Counted from the stretch's first letter, positions 1 through 9,168 are shown. The stretch is 64,000 nucleotides of DNA from DASUPK01 sp963843085 (GCA_963843085.1 CAWJJG010000011.1:1302001-1366000), one strand, 5' to 3'. Notes: generated by a model not told the origin, from the sequence alone. Program-made: numbers and translations.

Positions 1-880
1 TGTCATCCGGGTCGACCAGGACTCCAGCCTCGGGCGTGACGAACTCGGGCGGGCCGCCCACCGTCGTCGCGACGACGCTCCGCTCCATCGCCATCGCCTC
101 CAGGGTCGCCTGGCCGAAGGGCTCCGCGAGGGAGGGTTGGCAGAGGACGTCACAGGCGGCGACCCACTGGGGAACGTCCTGTTGCGGGATTCGCCCCGCC
201 AAGGTGACGCCCGCCTGACCCTCGAGCCGGTCCCGCAGGGGGCCGTCACCGACGAAGGCGAGACGGCCGCGACCGAGCGCCGCGAATGCATCCGCCAGGC
301 GCTCGGTGTTCTTGCGCTCGATCAGCGAGCCGACGCAGAGGAAGGCAGGGCCCTCGCCATCCCAGCCGAGCGCTTGCCGGGCAGGCGCAGCCGGCTGCGG
401 CGAGAAGGCTTCGAGGTCCACGCCGCAGTCTGCGATCTCGATCTTGTGCTCGGCCGAGGGGATGCGATCGGTGAGCCGGCGGGCGAGCCAGCGAGAGTTC
501 GCGATCACGGCCGAGGAGCGGCGCAGCACCCAGCGCGTCGCTGCCTGAACCCCGGGAATCCGGCCCAGATTGGCGACGTCCTGTCCGTGGGCCATGACGA
601 CGAGGGGTGCGCCGGCCGCCCGCGCCGCGAGAGCTCCGGCGGCGCCCGAGGGGAAGAGGAAGTGGGCGAAGACGACGTCGGGCTCAAAGCGGCGAGCCGC
701 GGCGCGGGACTCCTGGACCAGCCGGAGGTACTTGGAGCGCGAGCCACCGCGCTGGCTGATCGACGACACCTCAACCTCGTGTCCGAGCGCCTCCAGTTCG
801 CGCGTCAGCGGCACCAGGAAGCTGCCGAGGTCCGGCTGCTCGGGGCTCGGCCACATCTGGGTCACCTCGAGGATCCGCAT
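1..880 (-). CDS. Glycosyltransferase family 4 (GT-B), C-terminus cut by window edge
   Basis: The reading frame opens at ATG 880 (protein begins MRILEVTQMWPSPEQPDLGS) and runs off position 1, giving 293 visible residues. It is a GT-B fold glycosyltransferase of the GT4 type, which transfers a sugar from a nucleotide-sugar donor to a growing glycan at the cytoplasmic face of the membrane. Visible motifs are the N-terminal Rossmann start, an HGQD segment, the acceptor/donor hinge around CGVDLEAFSP, the phosphate-binding VGSLIERKN segment, and the GT4 E-x7-E motif in EPFGQATLEAM. It lies 2 bases downstream of the GT2 gene, so the two are probably co-transcribed. The sugar specificity cannot be read from the sequence. 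Confidence 0.85.
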   Translation of the reverse strand, partial: MRILEVTQMWPSPEQPDLGSFLVPLTRELEALGHEVEVSSISQRGGSRSKYLRLVQESRAAARRFEPDVVFAHFLFPSGAAGALAARAAGAPLVVMAHGQDVANLGRIPGVQAATRWVLRRSSAVIANSRWLARRLTDRIPSAEHKIEIADCGVDLEAFSPQPAAPARQALGWDGEGPAFLCVGSLIERKNTERLADAFAALGRGRLAFVGDGPLRDRLEGQAGVTLAGRIPQQDVPQWVAACDVLCQPSLAEPFGQATLEAMAMERSVVATTVGGPPEFVTPEAGVLVDPDD

Positions 881-882
881 GG

Positions 883-1812
883 CTACGACCCTAAGGCCCG
901 GTTGTACGCCTCGGCGGCCTCGCGGATCCCCTCGCCGCGGTTCGGCAGCAGGGCCTGGCGGGCGTGGAGCCAGTAGCGGCGCGGCGTGTGGCCGGGCATG
1001 AACAACGCGGCCACTGCGCGGACGAGGTGAGGACAGGCGAGCAGCGGACGCATCAGGAACGCCTCCACCCGGCCCAGGTGCTTGCGCAGGTAGCGGTTCT
1101 GGTTGCGGTGGAATTCGACGATCCGACGCTCGGCACCGGCGGCGTCCTGGGCCATCTGGTCGTGGTGCACGGCGCGAGCCGCGGGGACGTAGAGGATCTT
1201 CCAGCCGGCGCCCTGGAGCCGCTTGCAGAAGTCGGTCTCGTCGGAGTAGACGAAGAACTCCGGGTCGAGCCAGCCGACGTGCTCTGCCGCCGCCCGCCGG
1301 ACCATCATCGCGCTCGACTGCACCCAGCCGACCGGCCTGGTCCCGGTGCCGCCGCTCTCGACCGTGTACCGCCGGTGCATGAAGAAGACGCCCGCCAGGA
1401 CCGTCTCCGCGCTCGGCAGCCGCCAGGCGCAGGGAACCTCGCGGCCGTCCTGCGCCAGCAGCTGCGCGCCCGCCGCGGCCGCGTCGCGATCGGACTGCAT
1501 CGCGCCGAGCAGGGCGGCCACAGCGCCGGGCTGGAGCTCGGAGTCCTCGTTGAGCAGCAGGCAGAACTCGCCGTGCGCCTCCTGCAGCAGGTGGCTGTCG
1601 TTGACCGCCTTGCCGGTTCGGCGATCGAGTGCGATCAGGCGGATGTCGCGGTCCAGCGCTCGCACCGCCTCGGCCGAGCCATCGTCGGATGCGTTGTCGA
1701 GGACTAGGATCTCGTGCTCGAGATCGGACGGCGTCGTCCGCTCGATTGCATCGAGGCAGGCGAGCAACAGCTCCCGCCCGTTGGTGTTCACCACGCAATA
1801 GGAGACCAGCAC
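883..1812 (-). CDS. Glycosyltransferase family 2, rhamnosyltransferase-like
   Basis: 309-residue GT-A fold transferase. I chose GTG 1812 (MLVSYCVVNTNGRELL), because GT2 proteins of this type begin with the first beta strand VSYN; a start at 1869 would overlap the divergent gene. Motifs include DNASDDGS (nucleotide binding), NEDSE in the place of the metal-binding DxD, and the acceptor-side region GWLDPEFFVYSDETDFCKRL, which is typical of rhamnosyltransferase-like GT2 enzymes. C-terminal residues are basic and hydrophobic, suggesting membrane association. It is co-directional with the GT4 gene downstream and divergent, by only 17 bases, from the next glycosyltransferase. The role is assembly of a surface polysaccharide; the specific sugar is unknown. 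Confidence 0.85.
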   Translation of the reverse strand: MLVSYCVVNTNGRELLLACLDAIERTTPSDLEHEILVLDNASDDGSAEAVRALDRDIRLIALDRRTGKAVNDSHLLQEAHGEFCLLLNEDSELQPGAVAALLGAMQSDRDAAAAGAQLLAQDGREVPCAWRLPSAETVLAGVFFMHRRYTVESGGTGTRPVGWVQSSAMMVRRAAAEHVGWLDPEFFVYSDETDFCKRLQGAGWKILYVPAARAVHHDQMAQDAAGAERRIVEFHRNQNRYLRKHLGRVEAFLMRPLLACPHLVRAVAALFMPGHTPRRYWLHARQALLPNRGEGIREAAEAYNRALGS

Positions 1813-1829
1813 GGCGACAATGCTCGCCC

Positions 1830-2942
1830 ATGCGCGTCCAGATCGTCGATCCGGCGGCCTACACGCCACCGTACGACCACGCCCTCTCGGGCGCGCTCGC
1901 CCGTGCCGGCCTCGATGTCGAGCTGATCACGGCCCGCTTCCCCTACGGACCCGTCCCCGTCGAGCCGGGGTACGAGGTCCGCGAGCACTTCTACCGGCGC
2001 GGGTCGCGTGAGGGAATCGGACCGAGGCGCCGGCGGTTTCTCCGCGCCGCCGAGCACATCCCCGACATGCTCCGCTACAGGCGCATTGCGGAAGGTGCCG
2101 ATCTCGTCCACTACATGTGGCTACCGATCCCGGCGCTCGACCGTCGTCTGCTGGCGCCGAAGCGCCCGCGGGTCTACACGATGCACTGGCGCCTCCCGGA
2201 GACCGATTCGAGGGTCGGGCGCTCGCTCAGGAAGCTCCTCGCGAAGATGGACGCGGTCGTCGTCCATTCCGAGCATGGGGCCGGGCGCCTTCGGGCGGAC
2301 TTCGGCGTTCCTGCGGACCGGCTGCGCGTTATCCCGCACGGCGCCTTCGACTACCTCACCCGGCAGCCCGACGAGCAGCCGCTGCCCGAGGAGCTGCGCG
2401 ACGTCAGGGGGCCGGTGATCCTCGCCTTCGGCCTGCTCCGCCCCTACAAGGGGACGGACGTCCTGCTCCGGGCCTTCTCCCAGATCCACGGAGCAGAGCT
2501 CTGGATCGTCGGCATGCCGCGGATGCCGATGGATGAGCTCCGCGAGCTCGCCGATCGCGCGCCCGGCAGGGTTCGGTTCGTCGATCGCTTCCTCCCGGAC
2601 AACGAGATCCCGGCCTTCATGCGCCGGGCCGACCTGGTCGTGCTGCCCTACCGGAACATCGAGCAGTCAGGGGTCCTCTACACGGCGCTCGCGTTCGGGC
2701 GGCCGCTCATCCTGAGCGCGGTCGGGGGGTTCTCCGAGATCGCCGAGCGTGGCGCGGCGCGGCTGGTCGCTCCCGAGGATCCGGACGTCCTGGCCGAGGC
2801 GATGAAGGAGCTGATCACCGACCGCGACACCGCCGCCTCGCTCGCTGCGGGCGCCGAGCGAGAGGCGGCGAACGTCTCCTCGTGGGAGCGGATCGCGGAG
2901 TCGACGGTGGCCCTCTACCGCGATCTGCTCCACAACCGATAA
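1830..2942 (+). CDS. Glycosyltransferase family 4
   Basis: 370-residue GT-B enzyme starting at ATG 1830 (MRVQIVDPAAYTPPYDHALS). The C-terminal donor domain shows the FGLLRPYKGTDVLLRAF phosphate-binding segment and the AVGGFSEIAE loop. The usual E-x7-E motif is altered: EQSGVLYTA carries Ala where the second Glu normally sits, a variation also known in other GT4 subgroups. It opens a plus-strand run of polysaccharide genes (3' neighbour 10 bases away). It probably adds a sugar to a lipid-linked glycan. No signal peptide or membrane segment is visible. Confidence 0.85.
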   Translation: MRVQIVDPAAYTPPYDHALSGALARAGLDVELITARFPYGPVPVEPGYEVREHFYRRGSREGIGPRRRRFLRAAEHIPDMLRYRRIAEGADLVHYMWLPIPALDRRLLAPKRPRVYTMHWRLPETDSRVGRSLRKLLAKMDAVVVHSEHGAGRLRADFGVPADRLRVIPHGAFDYLTRQPDEQPLPEELRDVRGPVILAFGLLRPYKGTDVLLRAFSQIHGAELWIVGMPRMPMDELRELADRAPGRVRFVDRFLPDNEIPAFMRRADLVVLPYRNIEQSGVLYTALAFGRPLILSAVGGFSEIAERGAARLVAPEDPDVLAEAMKELITDRDTAASLAAGAEREAANVSSWERIAESTVALYRDLLHNR

Positions 2943-2952
2943 TCCCCCGCTC

Positions 2953-4083
2953 ATGGCGCTCGAGATCGTCTTCTGGGCCGCGCTGGGCCTGATCGTCTAC
3001 GCCCACCTGGGCTATCCACTGCTGCTCTGGGCCCTGTCCCGAGCCTTCGGCGAGGGCCCGCCATCCTCGGATCTGGCGGGCGAGCTTCCCGCGGTCACCC
3101 TGGTCATCCCCGCCTACGACGAGGAGCAGGTGATCGAGCGGAAGATCGCCAACGCCCGAGAGCTCGACTACCCAACCGACCGCCTCGAGATCGTCGTGGC
3201 CTCCGACGGCTCCATGGACCGGACGGTCGAGCTCGCCCGGGCGGCGGGGGCCGACAGGGTGCTCGAGCTGCCCCGCGGCGGCAAGGTCGCCGCGCTCAAC
3301 CAGGCCGTCCGGGAGGCCAACGGAGCGATCCTCGCCTTCTCCGACGCCAACAGCTACTGGCGCCCGGACGCGCTCAGGCGGCTCGTCGCCCGTTTTGCCG
3401 ACGAGCGCATCGGCTACGCCTGCGGCCAGGTCCGTTTCTCGGGAGGGGAGGGGGGCAACCAGGAGGGGATCTATTGGCGCTACGAGATGGCGGTGCGCTC
3501 GATGGAGACGCGGCTCGCGGGAATCACGGCGGGCAACGGCGCGATCTACGCCGTCCGCCGGGAGGCCTACATCGATCTCGACCCGAGCCGCGGGCAGGAC
3601 ATCGGCTTCCCCTTCGAGCTCACCAAGAGGGGCTGGCGGGCCGTCTACGAGCCCGCCGCCGTCGCCGAGGAGAAGATGGCCCCGACCGTCGAGGGAGAGT
3701 TCCGCCGCAAGCGCAGGATGATGTGGGGGCTCTGGGACGTGATGCTGCGGTGGGGCATGCTCGATCCACGCGGCTACGGGCCCGGCTATGCCCTCGAGAT
3801 CTACTCCCACCGCCTGCTGCGCTACCTGACTCCCTGGCTTCATCTGATCGCCTTCGGCGCGAACGTCGCCCTGCTCGGCGACGGCTCGCTCTACGTCGTC
3901 ACGATGGCGCTGCAGCTGGCCCTGCTGCTCGGCGCCCTGCTCGGGCGCTTCATCCCCGCCCTCCCGTTCCGGATCGCCTACTACTACGTGACCGTGACCG
4001 CCTCGATCGCCGTGGGACTCTGGGATCGCCTCCGCGCCGGCTCCGTGCCGATCGGCTGGGAGAAGGTCGAGGGGACGCGGTGA
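2953..4083 (+). CDS. Membrane-bound processive-type glycosyltransferase family 2
   Basis: 376 residues. A hydrophobic N-terminus (residues 1-30) anchors the protein; the GT-A domain follows from about residue 45 with SDGS (Asp 85) and SDANS (Asp 131, DxD position). Further on are GNGAIYAVRRE and GQDIGFPFEL (acceptor region) and the basic RRKRRMMWGLW segment that stands in for the QxxRW motif. Two or three hydrophobic segments close the C-terminus (about 300-360). This layout matches GT2 enzymes that make or extend exported polysaccharides (COG1215-like). The stop overlaps the GTG start of the sugar transferase gene by 3 bases, implying translational coupling. Confidence 0.85.
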   Translation: MALEIVFWAALGLIVYAHLGYPLLLWALSRAFGEGPPSSDLAGELPAVTLVIPAYDEEQVIERKIANARELDYPTDRLEIVVASDGSMDRTVELARAAGADRVLELPRGGKVAALNQAVREANGAILAFSDANSYWRPDALRRLVARFADERIGYACGQVRFSGGEGGNQEGIYWRYEMAVRSMETRLAGITAGNGAIYAVRREAYIDLDPSRGQDIGFPFELTKRGWRAVYEPAAVAEEKMAPTVEGEFRRKRRMMWGLWDVMLRWGMLDPRGYGPGYALEIYSHRLLRYLTPWLHLIAFGANVALLGDGSLYVVTMALQLALLLGALLGRFIPALPFRIAYYYVTVTASIAVGLWDRLRAGSVPIGWEKVEGTR

Positions 4084-4799
4084 GCGGCTCGAACGGCCCC
4101 AAGCCGGACGCGGCGCAGCAGCGCCTGAACGTCCCGCCACCCGCCACCCGCCCCAAGCAGGGTCTGCCTCGCTGGGCCGACCTTGCGATCGCTCTGGTCT
4201 CCCTGGTCCTGGTCTCCCCGGCCCTGCTCGTGGCGGCGATCGCGATCAAGCTCACCTCGCGCGGCCCGGTGATCTATCGCCAGCGGCGGGTGGGCCGCGA
4301 CGGGGTGATCTTCGAGATGTTCAAGCTCCGGACGATGAAGCAGGGCGCCGATCCCGTCGGAGTCGGCACTGCGGTCACCGCCGAGGATTCGCGCGTCACG
4401 GGGGTCGGTCGCCTCCTGAGGCGCTTCTCCCTCGACGAGCTTCCCAACCTCTTCAACGTGCTCCGCGGAGACATGCGGATCGTCGGCCCGCGCGCCACGC
4501 TGCCCGCCCAGGTCGAGCTCTACACGCCGCGGCAGCTCCGCCGCCTGGACCTGCGGCCGGGCGTCACCGGGTGGGCCCAGATCCACGGCCGGGCGGGGAT
4601 CCCCTGGGAGGAGCGGATCGAGCTGGACGTCTGGTACGTCGAGCATCGCTCGCTGCGCCTCGACCTGAAGATCCTCACCCGCACTCCGGGAGCACTGATC
4701 GGCGGCGCGGGAAACGTGGCGGTGGACGAGTACGCAGGGTCTTCGCCCGACTCGCCGCTGCGCAAGGCCGCCGAGCGCGAGAGGGCGAGGGAGCGCTAG
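4080..4799 (+). CDS. Undecaprenyl-phosphate sugar phosphotransferase (bacterial sugar transferase family)
   Basis: 239 residues from GTG 4080, overlapping the preceding stop (GTGA). It carries the whole bacterial sugar transferase domain (PF02397 family): one membrane segment at about residues 32-55, then the conserved KLRTM, DELPNLFNVLRGDMRIVGPR and RPGVTGWAQIHGR blocks. Enzymes of this family move a sugar-1-phosphate from a nucleotide sugar to undecaprenyl phosphate, the first membrane step of glycan assembly. It lacks the extra N-terminal transmembrane bundle of WbaP/WcaJ-type proteins and so is the short form. Sitting among four glycosyltransferases, it is the likely initiating enzyme. 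The N-terminal 25 residues are Pro/Gln-rich and poorly conserved in character. Confidence 0.92.
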   Translation: MSGSNGPKPDAAQQRLNVPPPATRPKQGLPRWADLAIALVSLVLVSPALLVAAIAIKLTSRGPVIYRQRRVGRDGVIFEMFKLRTMKQGADPVGVGTAVTAEDSRVTGVGRLLRRFSLDELPNLFNVLRGDMRIVGPRATLPAQVELYTPRQLRRLDLRPGVTGWAQIHGRAGIPWEERIELDVWYVEHRSLRLDLKILTRTPGALIGGAGNVAVDEYAGSSPDSPLRKAAERERARER

Positions 4800-5347
4800 T
4801 GGCTCGCGGCATCTCACTCAGGGACTTCAGGCTGGAGGACGCTGAGGCCGTTCAGCGCTGGTTCAACTCGCCGGCGGCGACGGCCAACCTGCTCGAGCAC
4901 CGCGACGGTGAGTTCACCGAGGAGGACGCGAAGCGCTGGGTGCAGCGTGCGATCGACCAGGCCTCCGATCCGAACTCGGAGGACCGCAAGTGGGCCGTGG
5001 AGGTCGAGGGCATCGACGACCCGGTCGGCTTCACGGCCCTCTATGGCCTCAACCGCCAGACCGCCCCCGAGCTGGGCGCGATCATGGGCGACGAGCGGGT
5101 ACGCGGCCGCGGTGTCGGCCGCGAGGCGGAGCGGCTCACCAACATGAAGGCCTTCGAGGAGTTCGGGGCGCACAAGGTCTATGGCCGGATCCCCGCGACG
5201 AACGAGGCCGCGAAGAAGGCCGTCATCTACAACGGCTGGAAGCAGGAGGGCCTCCTGCGCAGGCAGGTGCGCCATGGCGACGAGCTGCTCGACGTCGAGC
5301 TCTGGGGCGGCTTCCGCGAGGACCTGCCCGAGCCGCCCGAAGAATGA
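4799..5347 (+). CDS. GNAT family N-acetyltransferase (RimJ/RimL type)
   Basis: 182 residues from GTG 4799, sharing one base with the preceding TAG. The GNAT fold is indicated by ISLRDFRLEDAEAVQRWFNS at the N-terminus, the acetyl-CoA binding motif around GDERVRGRGVGREAERL (RxxGxG/A type) and the late NEAAKKAVIYNGWKQEGLLR segment typical of RimJ/RimL-like enzymes. It probably acetylates an amino group on a sugar or protein; its position in the polysaccharide operon favours an amino-sugar substrate, which is an inference. It ends 4 bases into the next gene. Confidence 0.85.
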   Translation: MARGISLRDFRLEDAEAVQRWFNSPAATANLLEHRDGEFTEEDAKRWVQRAIDQASDPNSEDRKWAVEVEGIDDPVGFTALYGLNRQTAPELGAIMGDERVRGRGVGREAERLTNMKAFEEFGAHKVYGRIPATNEAAKKAVIYNGWKQEGLLRRQVRHGDELLDVELWGGFREDLPEPPEE

Positions 5348-6258
5348 AGGCCACGCTGATCGCGGACGGCGGCGCGGCCGCCTCCGAGGACGACAACTTC
5401 TTCCGCTCCTCGCCGTTCCTGGAGGCCGAGGGCGCGACCCACACGATCGATGTGGCCGACGGGGCAATGCGGCTCCCCGTGATCGCCCGCTCCATCGAGG
5501 GCGGCGAGCTGGTGGATGCGATCTCGCCGTACGGCTATCCGGGGGCCTCGGGGAGCTACGCCGAGCCGATCGATCCGGGCGCCGTCGACTGGTCGGAAAC
5601 CGGCCTGGTGAGCGCTTTCGTGCGCGACCGGATCGGGAGCCCGGCGCTCTCGGGCGGCACCGTCCGCAACCACGTCCGCGTCGCCGAGGGAGATTCGGGC
5701 ATTCGCAAGCGCCTCCGCGAGCAGATCCGTCGCAACGAGCGCCGCGGCTGGGAGGTCGAGACGATCGGCGGGCCCGAGGCCGATGGGGCGACGAGAGCCG
5801 CTTTCGAACGTGCCTACGCCGAGACGATGGCCCGCACGGGCGCCGCCGAGCGCTACCTCTATCCGAGCGAGTACTTCGAGACCCTCCTGCAGAGCGCCCG
5901 GAGCTGGCTCGTTCTCGCCGCCCGGAAGGGAGAGCGCCTGGCGGGAGCCATAGCCGTCGCCAGCGACGGCTATCTCCACTACTACCTGGGAGGAACCCTG
6001 GACGAGGCACTCGGCGATTCGCCGATGAAGAACCTGTTCGCGGCGATGATCTCGCTCGGCGCTGAGCTGGGGCTGCCGCTCAGCCTCGGCGGCGGCCTCA
6101 CTCCGGGCGACTCCCTCGACGAGTTCAAGCGGGGCTTCGCCAATGGCCAGGCGCCCTTCCACACCCACGAGCTGGTCTGCGACCCGGCCGTCTACGAGGA
6201 GCTTGTGGCGCGCTCGGAACCGGCGCCCGAGGGGTTCTTCCCCGCCTATCGGGGTTGA
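5344..6258 (+). CDS. GNAT/FemAB-like acyltransferase (BioF2-like, Acetyltransf_6 type)
   Basis: 304 residues from ATG 5344, overlapping the upstream stop as ATGA. The N-terminal half (DAISPYGYPG) and the C-terminal GNAT domain (RRNERRGWEVETIGG, SWLVLAARKGERLAGAIAVASDGYLHYYLGGT) match the FemAB/BioF2-like acyltransferases often found in polysaccharide clusters, where they attach acyl or aminoacyl groups to cell-surface molecules. The sequence ending FKRGFANGQAPFHTHELV is also typical. It is the last gene of the plus-strand cluster; the next gene is convergent 41 bases away. Confidence 0.8.
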   Translation: MKATLIADGGAAASEDDNFFRSSPFLEAEGATHTIDVADGAMRLPVIARSIEGGELVDAISPYGYPGASGSYAEPIDPGAVDWSETGLVSAFVRDRIGSPALSGGTVRNHVRVAEGDSGIRKRLREQIRRNERRGWEVETIGGPEADGATRAAFERAYAETMARTGAAERYLYPSEYFETLLQSARSWLVLAARKGERLAGAIAVASDGYLHYYLGGTLDEALGDSPMKNLFAAMISLGAELGLPLSLGGGLTPGDSLDEFKRGFANGQAPFHTHELVCDPAVYEELVARSEPAPEGFFPAYRG

Positions 6259-6299
6259 GGCACCGCTTCGCCACCACACGCGCGCGCTACCCGCAGGGC

Positions 6300-7472
6300 T
6301 CAGGCGTGTCGATGCTTCTTGCGTCGCGCGCGCTTTGCGAAGTGCTTGATCCGCTTCTGCACGGCGGCCTGGATCTGGGGGACGAGCGGGATCAGCGCTC
6401 CGCCCGGACAGGCGGTCAGGCCGAGCGTCGTATGGCCGAGGACCCGCGGAACGGTGATCACCGTTCCGGCCGGGTAGCGGCTCTCCGATCCGCCCGCCGA
6501 GGTCAGCTGGACGGTTCCCGTCGCCGGGGTCGCGCGGTTCACCCCCAGCTTCCAGGCGAGGAACCGGATGATCGAGCGCTGCGCCTCGCGCGTCGGCGCC
6601 TCGCTCGTGTGGTCCCCGATCGACGCGATCGAGGTCGTCTGGGAGTTGAATCCCTGCGCCTGCGCGCCCACCACCGGCCGCTTGAGACCCCCGGCGCGCC
6701 CCTCGTAGAGCGTCCCGTAGCGGTCGACCAGCGCGTTGTAGCCGATGTCGTTCCAGCCATTGCCGTAGACGTGGAAGCGGCAGATGCCCAGCACGATCGA
6801 GGGGGCCTCGGCGGCCGTGTAGTCGTTGGCGTTGACGGTGTGGTGGATCACCGCCGCGCGGACGGTGCCGTACTCGGCCGGCCCGCGTGGGGGACAACCT
6901 CCCTCCGCAAGGTCGGCTCCCCAGGCGGCGCGGCTGACGACGGCCGGCTTCGGGGAGAGCTTGAGGGCCTGTGCGACCGGCGTGGAGGCGACCGAGATCA
7001 CCGCCGTGTTGATCGCATGGCGGGCTGAGTCGACGAGCCGGTCGGCGAAGCTGCCCGCGGTGCCGGAGACGTTCACGAAGTGCAGGGGGCCATGTGGCCG
7101 GAAGGCCGCTCGAACCTGGGCGACGTCAGCGCCGCCGACGTAGATCGGCGTCCCGTCCTCCTGGTCGACCCACTCGCTCCAGCGACCGCCGTCGTCCCGA
7201 ACCCGGATCTGCACGGTTCGCATCTCGCGTGCGACGCCGACCAGGTCGAAGCGGTGAGGAGCCTGCACCGGCGGTGAGATCCAGCGCGGAGACTTCCCGG
7301 CCGAGCGGGCTGAGGCGATCGCGACGGGAGTCATCCGCTTGGCCACCGGGAGAGCGCGCTCGAAGTCCACCGCGCCTGACATGTAGGGGCGCAGCGAGAG
7401 AGCGGGTGCCGCGACCCAGGCGAGCGCGGTGATCAGCGACAGGGTGACCCCAAGCACGACCTTCTTGCGCAT
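6300..7472 (-). CDS. Secreted N-acetylmuramoyl-L-alanine amidase (PGRP/Amidase_2 domain)
   Basis: 390 residues with an N-terminal signal-anchor (residues 4-27). The first 170 residues form an unassigned extracellular region. The PGRP-type amidase domain covers about 180-370: WGAD entry motif, zinc ligand His in AAVIHHTVNAND, Tyr in NGWNDIGYNALVDRYG, and a second zinc site His and Cys in LGHTTLGLTACPGG. The enzyme should cleave the lactyl-amide bond between MurNAc and the stem peptide. The C-terminal tail is strongly basic (KRARRKKHRHA), which suggests wall or teichoic-acid binding. It is transcribed alone. Confidence 0.9.
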   Translation of the reverse strand: MRKKVVLGVTLSLITALAWVAAPALSLRPYMSGAVDFERALPVAKRMTPVAIASARSAGKSPRWISPPVQAPHRFDLVGVAREMRTVQIRVRDDGGRWSEWVDQEDGTPIYVGGADVAQVRAAFRPHGPLHFVNVSGTAGSFADRLVDSARHAINTAVISVASTPVAQALKLSPKPAVVSRAAWGADLAEGGCPPRGPAEYGTVRAAVIHHTVNANDYTAAEAPSIVLGICRFHVYGNGWNDIGYNALVDRYGTLYEGRAGGLKRPVVGAQAQGFNSQTTSIASIGDHTSEAPTREAQRSIIRFLAWKLGVNRATPATGTVQLTSAGGSESRYPAGTVITVPRVLGHTTLGLTACPGGALIPLVPQIQAAVQKRIKHFAKRARRKKHRHA

Positions 7473-7513
7473 GCCCTACATCTAACCCGGCCCCGCCGCG
7501 CGGGATGCGGGAG

Positions 7514-8290
7514 TCATGGCAGAACGATCGGGATGCCCTGCTCTGGCCCGTTGCCGCGGTAGGTATCGCGGAAGTTCCGGATCACGTCGAGGACGCCCTC
7601 GTTGTAGTGCGGGCAGACGACTTCGTTGGTCCAGGCCGTGACGGCGACGTCGTAGGGCATCGCCGGGTCGGGAAAGAGCAGCATCCCGTCGGGATCGGCG
7701 TCGAAGACGCCCTTGAGGGCGAGCTGCTGATCCTCCGGCAGGCTCGGCTTGTAGTGGATCTCGATTCGCCCGTGCTCCATCGCGTGCACCATGTCGCGGA
7801 TGTTCATCCCGGGCGTATCCGGATTGCTGCTCACCGGGGTCTTGTAGGCGCCGTCGTCGATCGGAACCGGGTTGTGGTTGCCCGAGGTGGGCGGGACGGT
7901 CCCGTACTTGACGGGGGTCGAGTTCGGCACGTGCGTATTACCCTCGTTCGGCAGGTCGAGCTTCACCTCGCAGCCGGCCTTCTGCGCCGAGATCGTCAGA
8001 TCGGCCACCTGGATGGGCGGCGGAGTGGTTCCGGTCCGGCAGTCCGGTTCGAGGCCCTTGGTGCTGCCGCCCGAGTTCTTGATGTGAGCCTCGGAGCAGG
8101 CGTCGGTTCCACCACCGCCACCACCCCCGCTCGCGATCACCGCCACCAGTCCTGCGACAACGGCCACCGTGAGGATGCCCGCGACGACGTAGCCGGCCAC
8201 CAGGCGATGGCGCCCGCCGGACTGGGATGCACGCTCGGCGGCGAGCCGCTGCGCGCGAAGTCGTTCCTTCTCTTCCTTGCGAGAAGCCAT
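7514..8290 (-). CDS. DUF3105 family membrane-anchored extracellular protein
   Basis: 258 residues: a charged cytoplasmic N-terminus (MASRKEEKERLRAQRLAAER), one membrane segment at about 30-52, a run of Gly (about 54-60), then a DUF3105 domain. Recognisable DUF3105 features are YGTVPPTSGNHNPVPIDDG, VHAMEHGRIEIHY and the late VTAWTNEVVCPHYNEG. The HExG-like MEHGR element and other His residues suggest metal binding, but no activity is known for the family. It stands between the amidase and an alpha/beta hydrolase, all on the minus strand with 28-41 base gaps. Confidence 0.88.
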   Translation of the reverse strand: MASRKEEKERLRAQRLAAERASQSGGRHRLVAGYVVAGILTVAVVAGLVAVIASGGGGGGGTDACSEAHIKNSGGSTKGLEPDCRTGTTPPPIQVADLTISAQKAGCEVKLDLPNEGNTHVPNSTPVKYGTVPPTSGNHNPVPIDDGAYKTPVSSNPDTPGMNIRDMVHAMEHGRIEIHYKPSLPEDQQLALKGVFDADPDGMLLFPDPAMPYDVAVTAWTNEVVCPHYNEGVLDVIRNFRDTYRGNGPEQGIPIVLP

Positions 8291-8318
8291 GAGAGGCGAA
8301 GAGGCTAGCGGAGGGCGT

Positions 8319-9146
8319 TCAAGCTTCGCTTAGCGCGGTCTCGGGCTCGCGCGTGACTCCCCAGACCTCGTCCAGGAAGAAGGCCAGCTCCTGGTCCAGG
8401 CGCTCGGGCGCGATCCGCCATTCGAGGATCGAGTTGGCCTCGATCAGGCGAGAGTTCGGCAGCTCCTCGGCGAGCATCCCCGAGTCAGAGAACGGATGAA
8501 GGGGATCGGCGTGGTGCCCGATCACCAGGGTCGGCTGGGTCATCTCCACCCGGAACTGCTTATGCGGCGCAGAGGAGCCGAGGAAGAGGCCCTCGAGGAC
8601 GGCCGAGGAGGGCGCCGGGTCCTGCCGGACCATGTCCAGTCCAAGGTCCAGCAGTGGATTGGTCCGTGGAATCCGGCGCGCGAGCTCCGCCACCCGCCGC
8701 AGCAGGGGCTCCCCGGCCCGCAGCCCGACCATGATCGGAGTGAAGATCAGGGCGGCGGCGAGCAGGGCGTTGTCGAGCACCGGCATCTCGATCATCATCG
8801 CCCGGATCCGCTGCGGCGAGATGTGATTGAACTCGAGCGTCGTGTTCGCTCCCAGGGAGGTGCCGCCGACGACCGCCTGAGCGATCTCGAGGTGGTCCAT
8901 CAGCGCCTCGACCTGACGCGCGAAGAAGGTCATCGAGTAGTTCGACATCTGCGGCGGTCGGTCGGAGCGGCCGTGGCCGAGCAGGTCGATGGCAATGACG
9001 CGGTTCCCGAGCGCCGCCATCTCCGGCCCCAGCCGGTCAAACATCCTTCGGCTGAGGAGAAGGCCGTGGATCAGGATCAGCGGCCGGTCGCCCTCCCCAT
9101 ACTCGTCGTATGAGATCGAGTGGCCGTTGTAGTCGAACTCGGGCAT
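8319..9146 (-). CDS. Alpha/beta hydrolase
   Basis: 275 residues from ATG 9146 (MPEFDYNGHSISYDEYGEG). It has the alpha/beta hydrolase fold landmarks: oxyanion loop HGLL, a DLLGHGRSD strand, nucleophile elbow GGTSLGANTT (Ser), then an acid/His region near VIGHHADPLHPFSD. A late classical catalytic His after the acid is not obvious, since the C-terminus reads NSILEWRIAPERLDQELAFFL; activity should therefore be treated with caution. The ORF could be extended upstream to 9368, but that part overlaps metF and does not look like the family. Substrate unknown. Confidence 0.8.
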   Translation of the reverse strand: MPEFDYNGHSISYDEYGEGDRPLILIHGLLLSRRMFDRLGPEMAALGNRVIAIDLLGHGRSDRPPQMSNYSMTFFARQVEALMDHLEIAQAVVGGTSLGANTTLEFNHISPQRIRAMMIEMPVLDNALLAAALIFTPIMVGLRAGEPLLRRVAELARRIPRTNPLLDLGLDMVRQDPAPSSAVLEGLFLGSSAPHKQFRVEMTQPTLVIGHHADPLHPFSDSGMLAEELPNSRLIEANSILEWRIAPERLDQELAFFLDEVWGVTREPETALSEA

Positions 9147-9168
9147 CGGGGGGAGTCTAGGCCCAGCC

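Noticed and set aside
2815..4140. Minus-strand open frame opposite the GT2 gene
   Set aside because: It is an antisense shadow: low hydrophobic content and no recognisable motif, while the plus frame is a clear GT2.
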